Made by a program: the position numbers and the translations under genes. Below, piece by piece: positions 11,257 to 24,106 of a DNA stretch of 64,000 nt (positions are counted from its first letter, which is position 1; every line of letters starts with the position of its first letter). Location of the stretch: contig SAUG01000007.1 in the NCBI GenBank assembly GCA_011316305.1, positions 124,001 through 188,000 of the forward strand, given 5' to 3'. This stretch comes from Rusavskia elegans. Taxonomy: Eukaryota > Ascomycota > Lecanoromycetes > Teloschistales > Teloschistaceae. Below the pieces are notes generated by a model that saw only the letters and a program-made list of their open reading frames with translations, had not been told where the DNA came from and did no database searches.

Positions 11257-11293
11257 ACCTAATACAACTCTAGATAAAAGCTTTTCAGAAAGA
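10326..11293 (-). mobile_element. Element d, copy 2
   Basis: A 968-bp copy of family d. It is flanked by actagtaactat (10314-10325) and actaataattat (11294-11305), a 12-bp duplication with two RIP-type differences. The left end carries the tail in reverse (ttatttagttaatttg); the right end is the decayed form of the C/G-rich hairpin end. A (TA)16 microsatellite lies near its 5' side. Confidence 0.8.
11221..11252. repeat. (TA)n microsatellite
   Basis: 32 bases of pure AT alternation inside element d copy 2. Other d copies hold shorter or interrupted TA or TG/CA tracts at the same place, so the tract probably expanded from an original CATACATA-like segment plus RIP. Confidence 0.9.
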
Positions 11294-11344
11294 ACTAATA
11301 ATTATAAAATAATCGTAGTTTAAAAATATATCTTTTATTTTAGT

Positions 11345-12124
11345 CGTTTTGTTAATTTATTATATTAAATCATAAACTTTTCACAAATCTTCGACGTTAA
11401 AATATCGAGATTTATTAAAAGATATTTTAATATATTTAATCGATCTATCTAGATTAGATATTTTCAAAAATTTAATTTTTTTTAATATAAATAGATCGCT
11501 TTATATATATATATACGATGTATTTTTTTTTAGAAATTAACTTTATTATAGCTAAAATATATTTTAAAAAAAGAATTATATATTCATTATACTAGCGATA
11601 TCATTCGATACTTTTACTATTATATTAATATATTGTAGAAATTCGAAGATATATATAGAAATTATCGATAGAATTACTATTAAAATTAATATTTATATTT
11701 TTTTCTATATAAATCGTTATCTATAATCGATATAGAATTTCTATTATAGATGTAACTTTAATAATCTTTTAAATAATAAATAGATACGAAAGTATAAATC
11801 TATATAGATATTAATTTTCCGTCGCGTTTTTTTATATTATTACGGCTACGTGATTTATGATTAAAATAACTAATAGATTATTATATTATCCAACTCGACT
11901 CATTATAGAATAATAGAAATTTTAATCTTTTAATTTTGCTTTTCTAATCTATTATTAACAACATTAATAGAACTAGATATAAAAATAAAATTTTAATAAT
12001 TTAAATTATAATCTCGTTAATAAATATAATTAAAAGAAAGAGAGCTTGCGATTATCTATTAACTAGATCACTATTATTTATATTAAATATTACAAGTTCG
12101 TTTTATTAAATATTTGTATTAGAT
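11345..12124 (+). repeat. Long direct repeat, copy 1 (partner about 15264-15925)
   Basis: The sequence immediately after element d copy 2 matches the sequence after element d copy 3. Shared landmarks are aaattcgaagatatatata, aaataatagatacgaaagta-like and cgtcgcgttttt-like segments in the same order. The two loci therefore descend from one larger duplicated unit, or both d copies entered copies of the same older repeat. The nature of that repeat is not recognised. Confidence 0.6.
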
Positions 12125-12137
12125 ATCGATTATATAT

Positions 12138-12559
12138 CATTATATACGATTTAATTATTCGAAATTTTGATTTTAATCTTTTACGATTTAATACTAGAGA
12201 TACTAATCGATTAAATCACGTGTTCATTTATAAATGTATTTATTTTTATCGAAAATTTACTTTAGAACTTTCGAAAGAACTAGATTTGAAATAAATTTCT
12301 ATTAGAAAAACCGTAATCTATTTAATTTTATTAAATTTAAAATCGATCGATGTAGTTAGATCGTAAAATCTACTATATAGTCCTTATATATAAAAGTTCT
12401 TTATTAATCGACTCTTTCGTCGATAGAAATAACTTAAATATTATTAGTTTTCGACAGATTCGAACCTCCGATCCGTCGGATTTAACTTTTAATTCCGAAG
12501 AACGCTGAATCTGTTGAACTTTCAAATAACGTAGTTCTTGCCACTACGCCATCTAGGCC
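12138..12559 (-). mobile_element. tRNA-derived SINE, copy 1
   Basis: Flanked by identical 13-bp duplications atcgattatatat (12125-12137 and 12560-12572). On the minus strand the head begins ggcctagatggcgtagtgg (A-box-like) and contains ggaggttcgaatctg (B-box-like) about 100 nt later. About 300 nt of unrelated body follow. The layout (tRNA-like head, non-tRNA body, 13-bp duplication) is that of a SINE. The head is RIP-mutated, so it is not a working tRNA gene. Confidence 0.8.
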
Positions 12560-13831
12560 ATCGATTATATATAATTTGAATTTTATTTCGATTTTAAATC
12601 TTTTTAGAATTTATTTCTTTTTTTATATATATTTTCGGATCTAGAAAATATACTAATTCGATCGGCTATATTTATTGTAAAATACTATATCTAAATTCTA
12701 GAAAAATAGTATATAGCAGTTCGATATTAAATACAACGATTCCAAAACGAAAGAAAATACGAATATATAAATTTCTAAAATTTTAAATTGATATTCTATA
12801 AACTATAGAAATATAAAGTATTTATATTAATTGATTTTTCTATTATAGATATCTTATTGTTTTTGTATTCCGTTTTATAATTTAGCGATCGAATAAATCA
12901 ATATTCGATGTCGTATATAATTATATAATCTAAATATATATTATTAAATTGTTTCAATCGTTTATATATTTTTAAACTTTAACTATTTTTTATTCTATAT
13001 TTTCGATATTTTATAACTCGTTAGTTTAGAATTCCAAGCTGACTTTCTGTAAATTATAGAGAAATAGAGAATTTATATATATAAATATTTTTATACTATA
13101 TCTTTATTCGTTTCTATATCCGTTTTTACGATTTAATAATCGAGTTAGTTAATATACGAAGTGATATATAACTAAATAATCTAGTTATATATCTTTTAAT
13201 CTTTTGAATCGTTTATATAATTTAGAAATTTAACTATTATATTTTCTCTTTTCTAAATAAAATATAGGAAGGAAGTAATATATTTTCTAAAATAAAATAT
13301 TAATAGAAGTAAAACTATAAGTAATAATAAAAAATAAAGTAAAACGGATAGTAAAAATTTATATTCGTACGATTTACTTTGTTGTAAATAAAGGCGCTAA
13401 TAGAAACCCGCTAGTAACTATTATAATCTCGAATTTTTTAATTTTCGAAACTGTTTAATAATAATATTATTAATTATCTATTTTGTTTATACTAATAGTA
13501 ATTGTTATAATATATTTTAACTAATCCGCCGATAGTAAAAATTACTATAAAAATTTTATCTATTAATCGATAGTAAATTAATAAAATAGTAATTTTTATT
13601 TATAGAAATCGGTATTATCTTTATATAATACTAAAAGCTGATAATTTAGCGTAGTTAATAGAAACTATCGCTAATATTAATAGTTTCGTTAATTTATTAC
13701 GTAAAGTATTACTCTTTCGATTAATTTTCGGCGTTAAAATATTAAAATTTATTAAAAATATTTTCGTTACATTCAGTCGATTTATCTAGATTATATATTT
13801 TTAAAAATTTCATATTTTTTATATATTTGAT

Positions 13832-15263
13832 TAACTTTTGATTTTGATTCTAGGATCCGATAAACTAGTGATTCGATAAACAAAATAAACGTTAGTATAT
13901 TTAAATTGATCGTCGGATCGAATTTCGATTAGAAAAATTGATCCGATCCGAATCGGTTCCGACTTTTCCAGGTATCGAACCGAGTCGGATTAGATTTTTC
14001 TAGGGTTCGACCTACTAAAACCGTTAAGATCTAGTATAAAAATATAACTTTAATATAAAAGTTAAACCTATTTATCTAAAATATTTCTAGTTAATTTACT
14101 ACGCTAGCTAAAAAGATTCTAATTAAAGTAAATATATAATCTAAATATATTATCTTTATATATAATTAATTAATATATTAGTTTTAATTTTAATATTATA
14201 TTATAAAAATTATAGTATTATATTTTATTTAGAAGATTTAACGAATTAAATCGGGTTTTTATCGATTTTTATTTTATAATTCGATCTAACTTTCGATTTT
14301 AATTTTAGAACCTGACCTATATTACTTAGCGGATCGGATCGAACTAACTCGCTAAAACTCGGATCGAATTTCCGAAATATCGATAGAAACCCGTATCGAA
14401 ATAGCCAGCCTAAATATACTAATATCGAATATACTATAATAGAATTTATATTCTAATTTAATTGACGTAAATAACGGTTTTTAGAGTTTTAATTTACATT
14501 TATTTATTAATATAACGTATTCTTCTATTAATAATATAATATTACGTAGAAATTTTAATAAATGATATATCTCGCAGTTATCGCTTTTTTTTAATAGTAA
14601 TATAAATTCTATAATCTTTATATATTTTTTTATATACGTATATATTCTCGTAATAACTATATCGTAGCTAAACTAGACGATAGTATCTTTCTATATCCGT
14701 AATAATTATATCTATTCTCGCGGACGTCGATTGTTTCGTTATAGTTAGAGTGATTTATATTAACTATAATAAAGAATTTTTTTTTACCGTCTTTAAAATA
14801 TACTATCCGATTTTTCTATCCTTTTTTATTTAAATTGATCGGGTAAAGCTTTTAGTAATAGTAGCTAGCGTATTAGCTAGTAATCTTTTAAAAATATATA
14901 AATTAAAAGGTATTTTGATAATTTAATTTAAATATAGACTTTATAATTAATATAGCCAAAGCGATAACTAGAAATAATTACTTTATAGTATAGCAAATAG
15001 CTTTAGCGGAAATATTAGATGCTTATAATTATTTATAACGTCGAAGAAAAAATTGTAGAAAATTCGTAATCGAATAAAGAAATAGTTAAATAGAAGTAAT
15101 TAACCGCGCTGTAAACTTTATCTGACGAACTATATATCTTTAGCTGTAAAAATTTTCTTTATACGTGAAATACAATATTCGTTGTCGTATATAACGTTGA
15201 CGAAATATATATATATATAAACTCAATATAACTTCAAATAGAAATCTTTCAAAAAAGTTTATA
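13832..15263 (-). mobile_element. Element d, copy 3 (interrupted by a hAT copy)
   Basis: Family d copy, recognised by the start-side ggatccgataaactagtg and the shared interior. It is split by the 511-bp hAT element at 13902-14412. Candidate flanking duplications (tttatatat) are weak because the surroundings are nearly pure AT, so the end positions are approximate. Confidence 0.65.
13902..14412. mobile_element. Short hAT-family copy, 511 bp
   Basis: The ends are taaattgatcgtcgg and gaaatagccagccta, RIP variants of TAGACTGGCC...GGCCAGTCTA. Flanking 8-mers are agtatatt (13894-13901) and aatatact (14413-14420); both derive from AGTATACT by single G/A and C/T changes. The uninterrupted d copy at 10326 shows the empty site, confirming the 8-bp duplication. 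There is no transposase, so this is an internally deleted copy. Confidence 0.88.
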
Positions 15264-17577
15264 TATAAATATCTCGTTTTTTAGATATATACGATTTATT
15301 TTCATTTAATCTATTAACTTAACTCTAGTTATATAGAATTTAATTAAAAGAATTTTATAGCTATTATACTAATATTATTATCTATATCTTTTTATATTAT
15401 ATAAATATATGATAGAAATTCGAAGATATATATAGTAACTATTTGTAGAAACACTATTAAATTAAATATCAATATTTATTTTTTTATAGATTATAATTTC
15501 TAGTCGATATTTAACTTTTATTATTTATATTGATTTTGTAATCTTTTAGATAATAAATAGATACGAAAGTATAAAACTATATAGATAATAATTTTCTATC
15601 GCGTTTTTCTATTTCATTACAGCTATATTATTTGTTATTAAAGCAATTTATAGATCGTAACGAAATCTTGTTCGATTTTCTATAAAGTAATAGAGACTTT
15701 ACTCTTCTAATTTTATCTTTTTAATTTACTATTAATAATTCCAATAGACCTGGATATAAAAATATACTTTTTATAATTTTAATCGAAGTTTCTTAAACGA
15801 ATATAAATAAAAAAGAAATGACTAGCGATAGTCTATTAATTAGATATCTATTATATTTATTATAAAATATAAATTTATTTAATTGAATTATTTTTATTAG
15901 ATATTAATTATATATTTTTAAGAAATTTTGCTCGATTTTATATCTTTTTAGAAAACATTTTTTTTTTCTATATTTTCGGGCTAGAGATATATACTATTTT
16001 TACTAGTTATTTCTATTATAGAATACTATATTTATCTTCTATAAATACAATATATAATCGTTTAATATTAAACAGAAAAACTTTAAAGTAAAAAGAAATA
16101 TAAATATATATATTTCGATTTTATTAATAAAAATTATTTTAGTTTTTATCGGATACTTCGGTTTTGTCGAAAACAGTAAATATATTAAAATAGAAATATA
16201 ATAGATAGTTATTTAGATTTCGGCGTAGCTATATTTGAAATATAATAGATATATTATAAAAAAAATTTCTATTATATTTTAGCTATATATCAAAATATAG
16301 AAAAATATAATTCCTCGAACTATTTATTTAAATTTTTTTAATAAACGAATATATATCGTATATATTCCGAAATAAAAAACCGTATCTAAAGTTAATTTTA
16401 ATTTTTACTAAATATAATTTTGTAAATTAATAAAAAATTCCGTTTTTAATATTATTTTAAAATTATTTATATCATTATTTATTTTTTATACTATCGGAAA
16501 TTTATAAAAATAACCTTTTTAAAAAAAATAAAACGTAAAGATATTATATTCAAACTAAAAATAAAATTTAATGAAAAATAAACGAATATATAAAATAATA
16601 AATAAAATAAAAAATTCAACTAATTTCTTTTTTTTTAGAAGTTTATATTTTATTATTATCTTTTTTATTGAAATTATTATTAGATATAGATTTAGATTTT
16701 GATAAATAACTATTATCTCGATTTTCTATAGATTTTATTTTATAAAATTCTTTTCGTTTTCTTTTTTTATTTAATAAAAATTGTTTTATAGTAACTTTCT
16801 TTAATCTCTTAAACCTTCAAAGTATTTTTTATCTAATAATAATATTTTTTTCTATAAAGTATTTTTTTTAAACTTTCTATTGATTAAATATTTATTAACC
16901 GATTTATTAAACGATTTTAGAATATAAAAATTAAAAATTTTAATTTAAACGATTTTATATAGATTATACTAATAAATTATAATTAAAACTATATTCTTTC
17001 TAATAAAAATATCATTTTTTTCTTTCGAGTTTTATATTTTTTTCTTAGCTTTTACTCGTACTATTATATTTTTTAATACTTTGATTTTATCGCGCGAAAA
17101 AAATAATATAGAATCGATTTTTTTATTATATCTTTTCAGATAAAGATTAGAAATATCTATCGATAATATTAGATTAATAATATAAAATAAATAAATAGAT
17201 AAATATTTAGTTATCGTATATATACGAATACGCGTAGTAAATAAAATTTAGTCTAAAAAGAGATTTTAAATTTTTTTCATCTATCTAATATAGTATTTAG
17301 TAAATATTGTCCCGAAAACTCTATCAAATCTTTCGATAATACGATTTATATATAGATTGTAAAATACTATTTCTCGATATTCAATTTCTAGTCGGCGATA
17401 CGTTTTATCTATAGCTAGAGCCTAAAGATTTATACTTCGATTCGTAATAATTTTCTTTAAAAAGCTGTAATTATAATAGATACGATGAATAATAAATACG
17501 ATTTATACTTTTACTATTATATATAAAAGTATTAATACAAAAGGCTATTTAATAACGTAGTTGATTATAGTTATAAT

Positions 17578-17917
17578 TGTTACGAGTCTGCCGAACACGT
17601 AATCGGTATAAGAAATATACTACTAAATAATACTAGAAACGGCTACCTATATACTCGACGAATTTAGCAGGTAAACAGAGGTACTCGATAGATAAATATA
17701 GCGAGTAAAGGAATCTTATTATATATATAGATTTTAAACTCGACGTTTTTATAGATCGTATTTAATTTATTAGTTATTACTATATACTATTCTAGTAATC
17801 AGACTAACTTGTTCTTTTCTTAATTTAAATAATTACCCGTTGTACTTCCGTTTATAGATATACTAATAAGTCTAACTAATTTTTAGAGATACCAGACCTC
17901 TCGGTAGCTCTATAATA
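17578..17917 (+). repeat. 5' LTR of the chromovirus, 340 bp
   Basis: Begins tgttacgagtctgccgaac and ends ctctataata. It matches the 3' LTR except for C/T and G/A changes and a 78-bp gap after ggtactcgatag, so one LTR gained or lost a segment after or during insertion. Confidence 0.9.
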
Positions 17918-18812
17918 CTTTAAATACCATTAGAATATCTGTCGCAGGTTAATATAAAACCTCTATCCTAAATAATTTCAGTTCTATAGTAAAAAAACCC
18001 GAATCTAAAAGAAAAGAAATCTAGATAAAAGACGATAGTAGTAATAAAGAGGTTAGTACTCCTACTACTGATTATCGTAACTATAGTATTAAAGTTAATA
18101 AACCCGATAAATACTATAGAAACCGAAATAAACTAGAGGACTGGCTTATATAATTAAATATATACTTTATATTCTATCTTATATCTAAAAAGAAGTAGAT
18201 TTTCCTCGCTATATTCTATCTTCGAGGACGAGCCTAATATTAGATAAAACCTTTCCTTCTTCGGTATATAGACGATAAAACAGATAAAGAATATATCTTT
18301 ATACAGTTCGGATAATTTAAAAAAGCTATTTATAAAATCTTTAGAATCTTAAACGAGATCCTAACTATTAAATACCTTATTTAATATCTTTAGTAGAAAA
18401 ACGCAGCCTCTAATTACGCCGTACGATTTAAAGAATAGGTACTACTAATAGAGTAGAATAACGACGCCCTATACGTAATATATAGATAAGGATTTAAAGA
18501 GCGAGTAAAAGACGAACTAATATATAACAGTCGAATATACGAAATACTAGATAATCTAATTAAAATATCTATCGACTTTAATAATAAACTATATAAAAGA
18601 GATATAGAATAACGCTTCGATAATAGACTACGAAATAACGCTAGATATTATTTAGAACGGCCTTATAGAAAATAGTACTAAAGTAAAAAATAATCCGGAA
18701 AAAGCTACTACGGATCTATACTAATAGAACTGGACTCTATATAATAGCGACGTAAAGAGAAAACTCTAGAAATAATAAAAGAAATAATAAAATAAATAAA
18801 AATCCTAAAACG

Positions 18813-18857
18813 TACTATAACTATACTAAATCAGGCTATTTCGTAAAAGAGTATCGA
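18813..18857 (+). pseudogene. Gag zinc knuckle with all metal ligands mutated
   Basis: The frame reads Y-Y-N-Y-T-K-S-G-Y-F-V-K-E-Y-R, which aligns to the CCHC knuckle C-x2-C-x4-H-x4-C with every Cys and the His changed to Tyr. Each change needs one G-to-A (Cys) or C-to-T (His) step, as RIP would produce. Confidence 0.85.
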
Positions 18858-21800
18858 TTAGTTAAAATATAATAATAACAGCTTAATACTATACTAAGGA
18901 AATCTAAAGACTAGTAAGAAATTATTTTAAAAGACGACGATAGCAATTCTAAATTCTAGGAAACCAGTTTAGATAAAAAAATTAATATTTATAGAAAATA
19001 ATTAAGTACTATAAAAAGCTACGAATTGTAACGCTTCGCTATAAATATTAATAGAACTAACTAGGAGGACAGCCGCCTCTAGACAAATATCTATAATAGA
19101 GGACGTTTAATAAACGAAACTAGGAACTCTTTATCTAGAAGCTATATATAATAAAGAATTAGTAAAAGAAAGATTTATAGTAATCTATAAAAGATTTAAA
19201 GCCGTTTACTAAATATATACTAATAACGATAAATATTTATAGAACGACTAGTAGGACTAAAAAGTAAATAATATCGTCGATATATTTAAAAACGAACTAG
19301 AAAGTAATACCTCTAAAAATAAAGTTATTTCTAAACCGATATTATAAAGAATAGACGTAATAATAGAAGATTTTTACGTAATATTTAGTTGAACCGCTTA
19401 CTATAATAATAACTATAAGATCTATAAATTAGAAAAAGACGGAACTAGATAGTATCTATTAAAACTACGCCGACAAGTTCCTATAATATCTATTAAAATC
19501 GGAAGTTATAATATTTAGAACTATTCTAGATATATTATATATAGCAGATATAAATACTAGAAAAAATAATAAAAAAGAAATAGAATCTTTAATTAGAAAC
19601 TCTATAAATATATTTCGTAAGTAAATTATAAAGATAAAAAATACGAAAATATTAAAAATAACTCGGGAAAAGATAAAATTTTATAATAATAGATATACTA
19701 CGAGCGTATAATTATATAATCCGGAAAGAATAACTAAATTTAGCTAGCTACGTATATATACTCGAAATTAAAATAATCGTCGAAACTAATAACGGACTAT
19801 AGAGGGTTAAAATATTTATTAATTTAAGCGTAACCGGAAATTTTATATTAGAAGACTTAGCTAAAAGAAAAGAATTCTTTCGGATTAAAAAGAAAGATCT
19901 ATATAACTTAATATTTATTAATAGAAGTAAAATACCGAGTAGAGACGGAAAGGTTATAGATAAGACGATATTATTCTAAATAATAATTAATTAATACTAA
20001 AAGGAACTTTAGTTCGATATTATTCGGATAGCCAGCTATAAAATCGTATTTAGAATTCTTTAATTAAAAGATTATAATCTAGTAATAGAATAAAAGAAAA
20101 AAATACTTAGTTTTAAACAATATTCCTATATAAAGAGTATCTAATCTACGCTAAAATAGCGATTTTAAATAGATAAGAAATTAAATATAAAATACGAATT
20201 TATAGCTTCGAAAAAGAACGACTAAAAACTATTTAGGTCCGATTTATTAGATACTGGTAAAAGTTAGCTGGATTAATAAGATAGAGGTAGAAAAAAGAAT
20301 TACGAATCTTTCGAGAACCCTGTACTATCTAATAAGAAGTTAAAAGAAAATCTATTAGAAAAAATTCCGGGTAAATATAAATATTAGATAAATTTATTTC
20401 GAAAAGAAATAACTATAAAAATACTATCTAAATATTAACTATAGGATTATAAAATCAGATTTAAACCAGGTAAATAATCTATATTTAGACCTATCTATCT
20501 ATTATCCGCTACGGAGCTCGAAATACTCCGTAAATATCTAGACGAAAATATAAAAAAGGAATTTATTAAAAAATCTTAATTACCGGCAGGATATCCGATC
20601 CTTTTTATATCTAAAAAAGATAGAATACTCCGTTTATATATCGATTACCGAAAGCTAAACGAAATTATAATTAGAAACCGATATCTATTACTAAATATCA
20701 GCGAGTTTTAGAATAGATTTTCTAGAATACGATATTTTATAAAACTCGACCTTCGAGGGATATATAACCTTATATAAATAAAGATCGGAAAGGAATAGAA
20801 AATAGCTTTCTATATATAGTATAGTTATTATAAATATATAGTAATACCGATCGGGTTTATAAACGCTTCGATAATCTATTAAAATATAATTAATAACGTA
20901 TTTAGAAAATATCTAGATATATTCGTTATCGCCTACCTTAACGATATTCTAATTTATTTTAAAATATTCGAAGAATATAAATAGTATATTAATAGAGTTT
21001 TAGAATACCTAAAAGGGAAGGATTTATACTTTAAACCAAAAAAGTATAAATTCTATAAAGAAAAAGTTAACTTTTTAGGATTTATTATAGGGCGAAACGG
21101 ACTACGTATTAACTCTAGTAAACTAAAAGCTATTATAGAATAGAAGACGTTAATAAATATTAAAAAAGTTTAAAACTTTTTCGGATTTATAAACTATAAT
21201 CGAAAGTTTATAAAAAACTATTTTAAAAGAACGTTTACTTTTATAACTTTAATAAAAGACGTTACTAAATAGTATTAGGGAGAAAAGAAATAATAAATAT
21301 TCGAAGATTTTAAGAAAGAATATATAAAGGACCTAATACTTAAAATATTCTATTTAATAAAACTATTACGAATAGAAATAGATTCGTTAAATCTAGCTAT
21401 AGGTATATACTTTCTATAGTAATACGATAGCAAGTAGTACTCGGTAGTATATATATTAAGAAAACTATTACTAGTAGAATAGAATTACGATATCTATAAT
21501 AAAGAACTACTAGCTATAGTAGTAATACTAGAATAATAGAAAGTATATACCGAAGGATTACTAGAATTAATAATCTTTATAGACTATAAAAATCTTCTAT
21601 ATTTTATATTAATAAAGTAATTTAATAGAAAACAAATATAAAAGTCTAAATTCCTCGGTTAATATAAGTTTAAAATATATTATATCCTAGGTAAAGAAAA
21701 TAGAAAAGTAGACGTTCTAAATCGAAGAAGTAATTATATAAAAATAAAAGAAGTTTTTAATAATAATATTCTTAAAATTAATAAGATTAGATTATTATTA

Positions 21801-23688
21801 GTAAACCAATATAAACTAAATATAACGCTATATATATTTAGAGACGACTAAAAATAGTTTCCTATTAGAAAAAGAAAACTATAAATACTAGACGGTAAAA
21901 TCGACGAATATATTAAAAAGTACTACGATAAAATACTATAAAAGTATTTACATATAACGAAAATTATATAACTTTTATAATAATATTGGTAATTTCCTAA
22001 TATAAGATAATATATCGAGGTATATATTAAAAAATATTTTAGTTATTAATAAAATAAATATAATATATATACTCGTTATAAAAAGATCTAGTATCGAAAA
22101 CTATCGGATTTACTATAAAAGGAAGTTATATTAGACTTTATTATTAAGTTTCTAAAATTATAAAACCCGATAATAAATATAGAATACGATTTAATACTTA
22201 AAATAGTAGATAGATTTACGAAGTACGTCTATGAAATCCTATTATAAAAAGACTTTATAGCGGAATAATTCGGATTTATTATTTTAGATCGATTATTTCG
22301 ATACTATAGACTACTAGAAGCGTTAATAAATAATAGAAATAAACTTTTTACTTTAAACTATTAGAAAACCCTTATTCCTCTACTTAGTATTTAACTAAAG
22401 ATATTAATAGATTTCTATCCGATAATAGATAGATAAATAGAACGTACTAACTAGACGCTAGAATAATATCTAAAGTACTATATTAACGACGTTTAGAATA
22501 ACTAGGTTTTATTTTTACTAATAGTATTATTAGTACTTAATATAAAAAAATCTAGTATAATAAAAAAAATACCGTTCTACGCCGATAATAGAAGAAATCC
22601 GAATCTATTTAGATAATCGCTACTTTATAAAGTAGCAGAAGTAGTAATCTAAAAAGTCGATATTTAGAAAAAAATCTATAGAAATATCTTTAGAATATAG
22701 AAATACTCGGGTAATTACTAGAATAAAAAGCGAAAAATAGTACTTTAGCTAAAAAAGGAGGATAAAGTATACCTTTTTATAAAGAACTTAAAAACCAGGA
22801 CCTTAAATAAAAAACTTAACTATATTAAAATCGGACTATTTTTAATTAAATAGATTAAAAGACCTTAGAACTTCGAATTTAATCTACTTTAAGACGCTAA
22901 AAAATACCCGGTATTCTATATATTTCTTTTAGAATTAGCTAATCCCGGAACGCTAATTTAATAGATATTTAATTTTAAAACCCAGAAGGAAGATACCTTT
23001 GTAGTTAAAAAAATTCTACGAAAGAAAGATTAGAAATATCTTATTAAATAGAAAGGTTACCCTACTTTAGAAAATATATAGGAACCTAGAGAGTACTTTA
23101 TAAACTATTAGAAAATACTTTAACGATTCTATTAATAGAACTAATAGGAACGCTAAAATTAAAAGGACCGAAGGTAAAAGAAAACCAATCGATATTAGGA
23201 AAATAGAATTCTTTAACGAGAATATCGAAAGGAAGATTAGGCGCTTTAGGCTTTTTAGGTTTTTCTTCCGACTTTCGGGACTTTTTCTCTTTTAAAGACT
23301 GGATTATACTCTATTTAGAATTTACTAAATCTTTTTCTTTATTTTCTAGATTACGGAGCTATATCTCTATATAATAGAGCTTCGCTTTAAATTTATAAAT
23401 ATCATTTCGAACTCGAATACGCTCTTTATAGATACGACGAAGTTTCGATAGAGAAAATTACTAGGTTATAAGACTTTCCGGAATCTACGTACGCTAAATA
23501 CTTTTCCGACGCTTCGGCTAATAGATAAGTAATATTATAAGATATATAACGTTTATAGAAACGTATAGTTTAGACTAAAGAACTAAAGTTAGAAAGGAAA
23601 CTAACTTTTCGATAAATAGAAATATAAAGAGGTTTTAAAGGAATTATTATAGACTTTTAGAACGAAAATTAAAAAAGGCGGGGGATAG

Positions 23689-24106
23689 TATTATAAGCCT
23701 ACCGGATATATAATTAGTATAAGAAGTATACTACTAAATAATACTAGAAACGGCTACCTGTATATTTAATAGGTTTAGTAGATAAATAAAGGTACTCGAT
23801 AGTTAAAACTTTCGAGTACTAGTATTTATAGCGTTCGATAGGCGAGTAGAGTAAATAGGACTGCTCGCGGTACTCGACAGGTAAATATAGCGAGCAGAGA
23901 GATCTTATTATATATATAGATCTCGAACTCGACACTTTTATAGCTCGTATTTAATTTATTAGTTATCGCTATATACTGTTCTAGTAATCAAACTGATTTA
24001 CTCTTATTTTAATTTAAGTAATTACCCGTTGTATCTCCGTTTACAGATATACTAATAAGTTCAATCAATCCTTGGAAATACCAAATTCCTCGGTAGCTCT
24101 ATAATA
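23689..24106 (+). repeat. 3' LTR of the chromovirus, 418 bp
   Basis: Begins tattataagcctaccgg (a RIP variant of the 5' LTR start) and ends ctctataata. It holds a 78-bp internal segment, partly an imperfect duplication of the neighbouring ggtactcga...cgagta unit, that is absent from the 5' LTR. Confidence 0.9.

Larger units (their letters stand above)
17578..24106 (+). mobile_element. Full-length Ty3/gypsy chromovirus, RIP-inactivated
   Basis: LTRs at 17578-17917 and 23689-24106; target duplication ataat/atagt differing by one G/A. A purine tract lies at 23671-23688 before the 3' LTR. The order of relics is Gag (~18108-18700), zinc knuckle (18813-18857), reverse transcriptase (~20640-21250, with YIDYRKLNE and YLNDIL at 20934-20951), integrase (R-x-x-ERTN-x-TLE at 22428-22466) and a chromodomain near 23000-23105 (KYLIK-stop-KGYPTLEN). 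This order, with integrase after reverse transcriptase and a terminal chromodomain, marks a chromovirus. Many Trp and Gln positions are now TAG or TAA, so no protein can be made. Confidence 0.93.

Noticed and set aside
17918..17960. Primer-binding site of the chromovirus
   Set aside because: No convincing tRNA-complementary TGG-type sequence survives after the 5' LTR; RIP may have erased it, so no feature is claimed.
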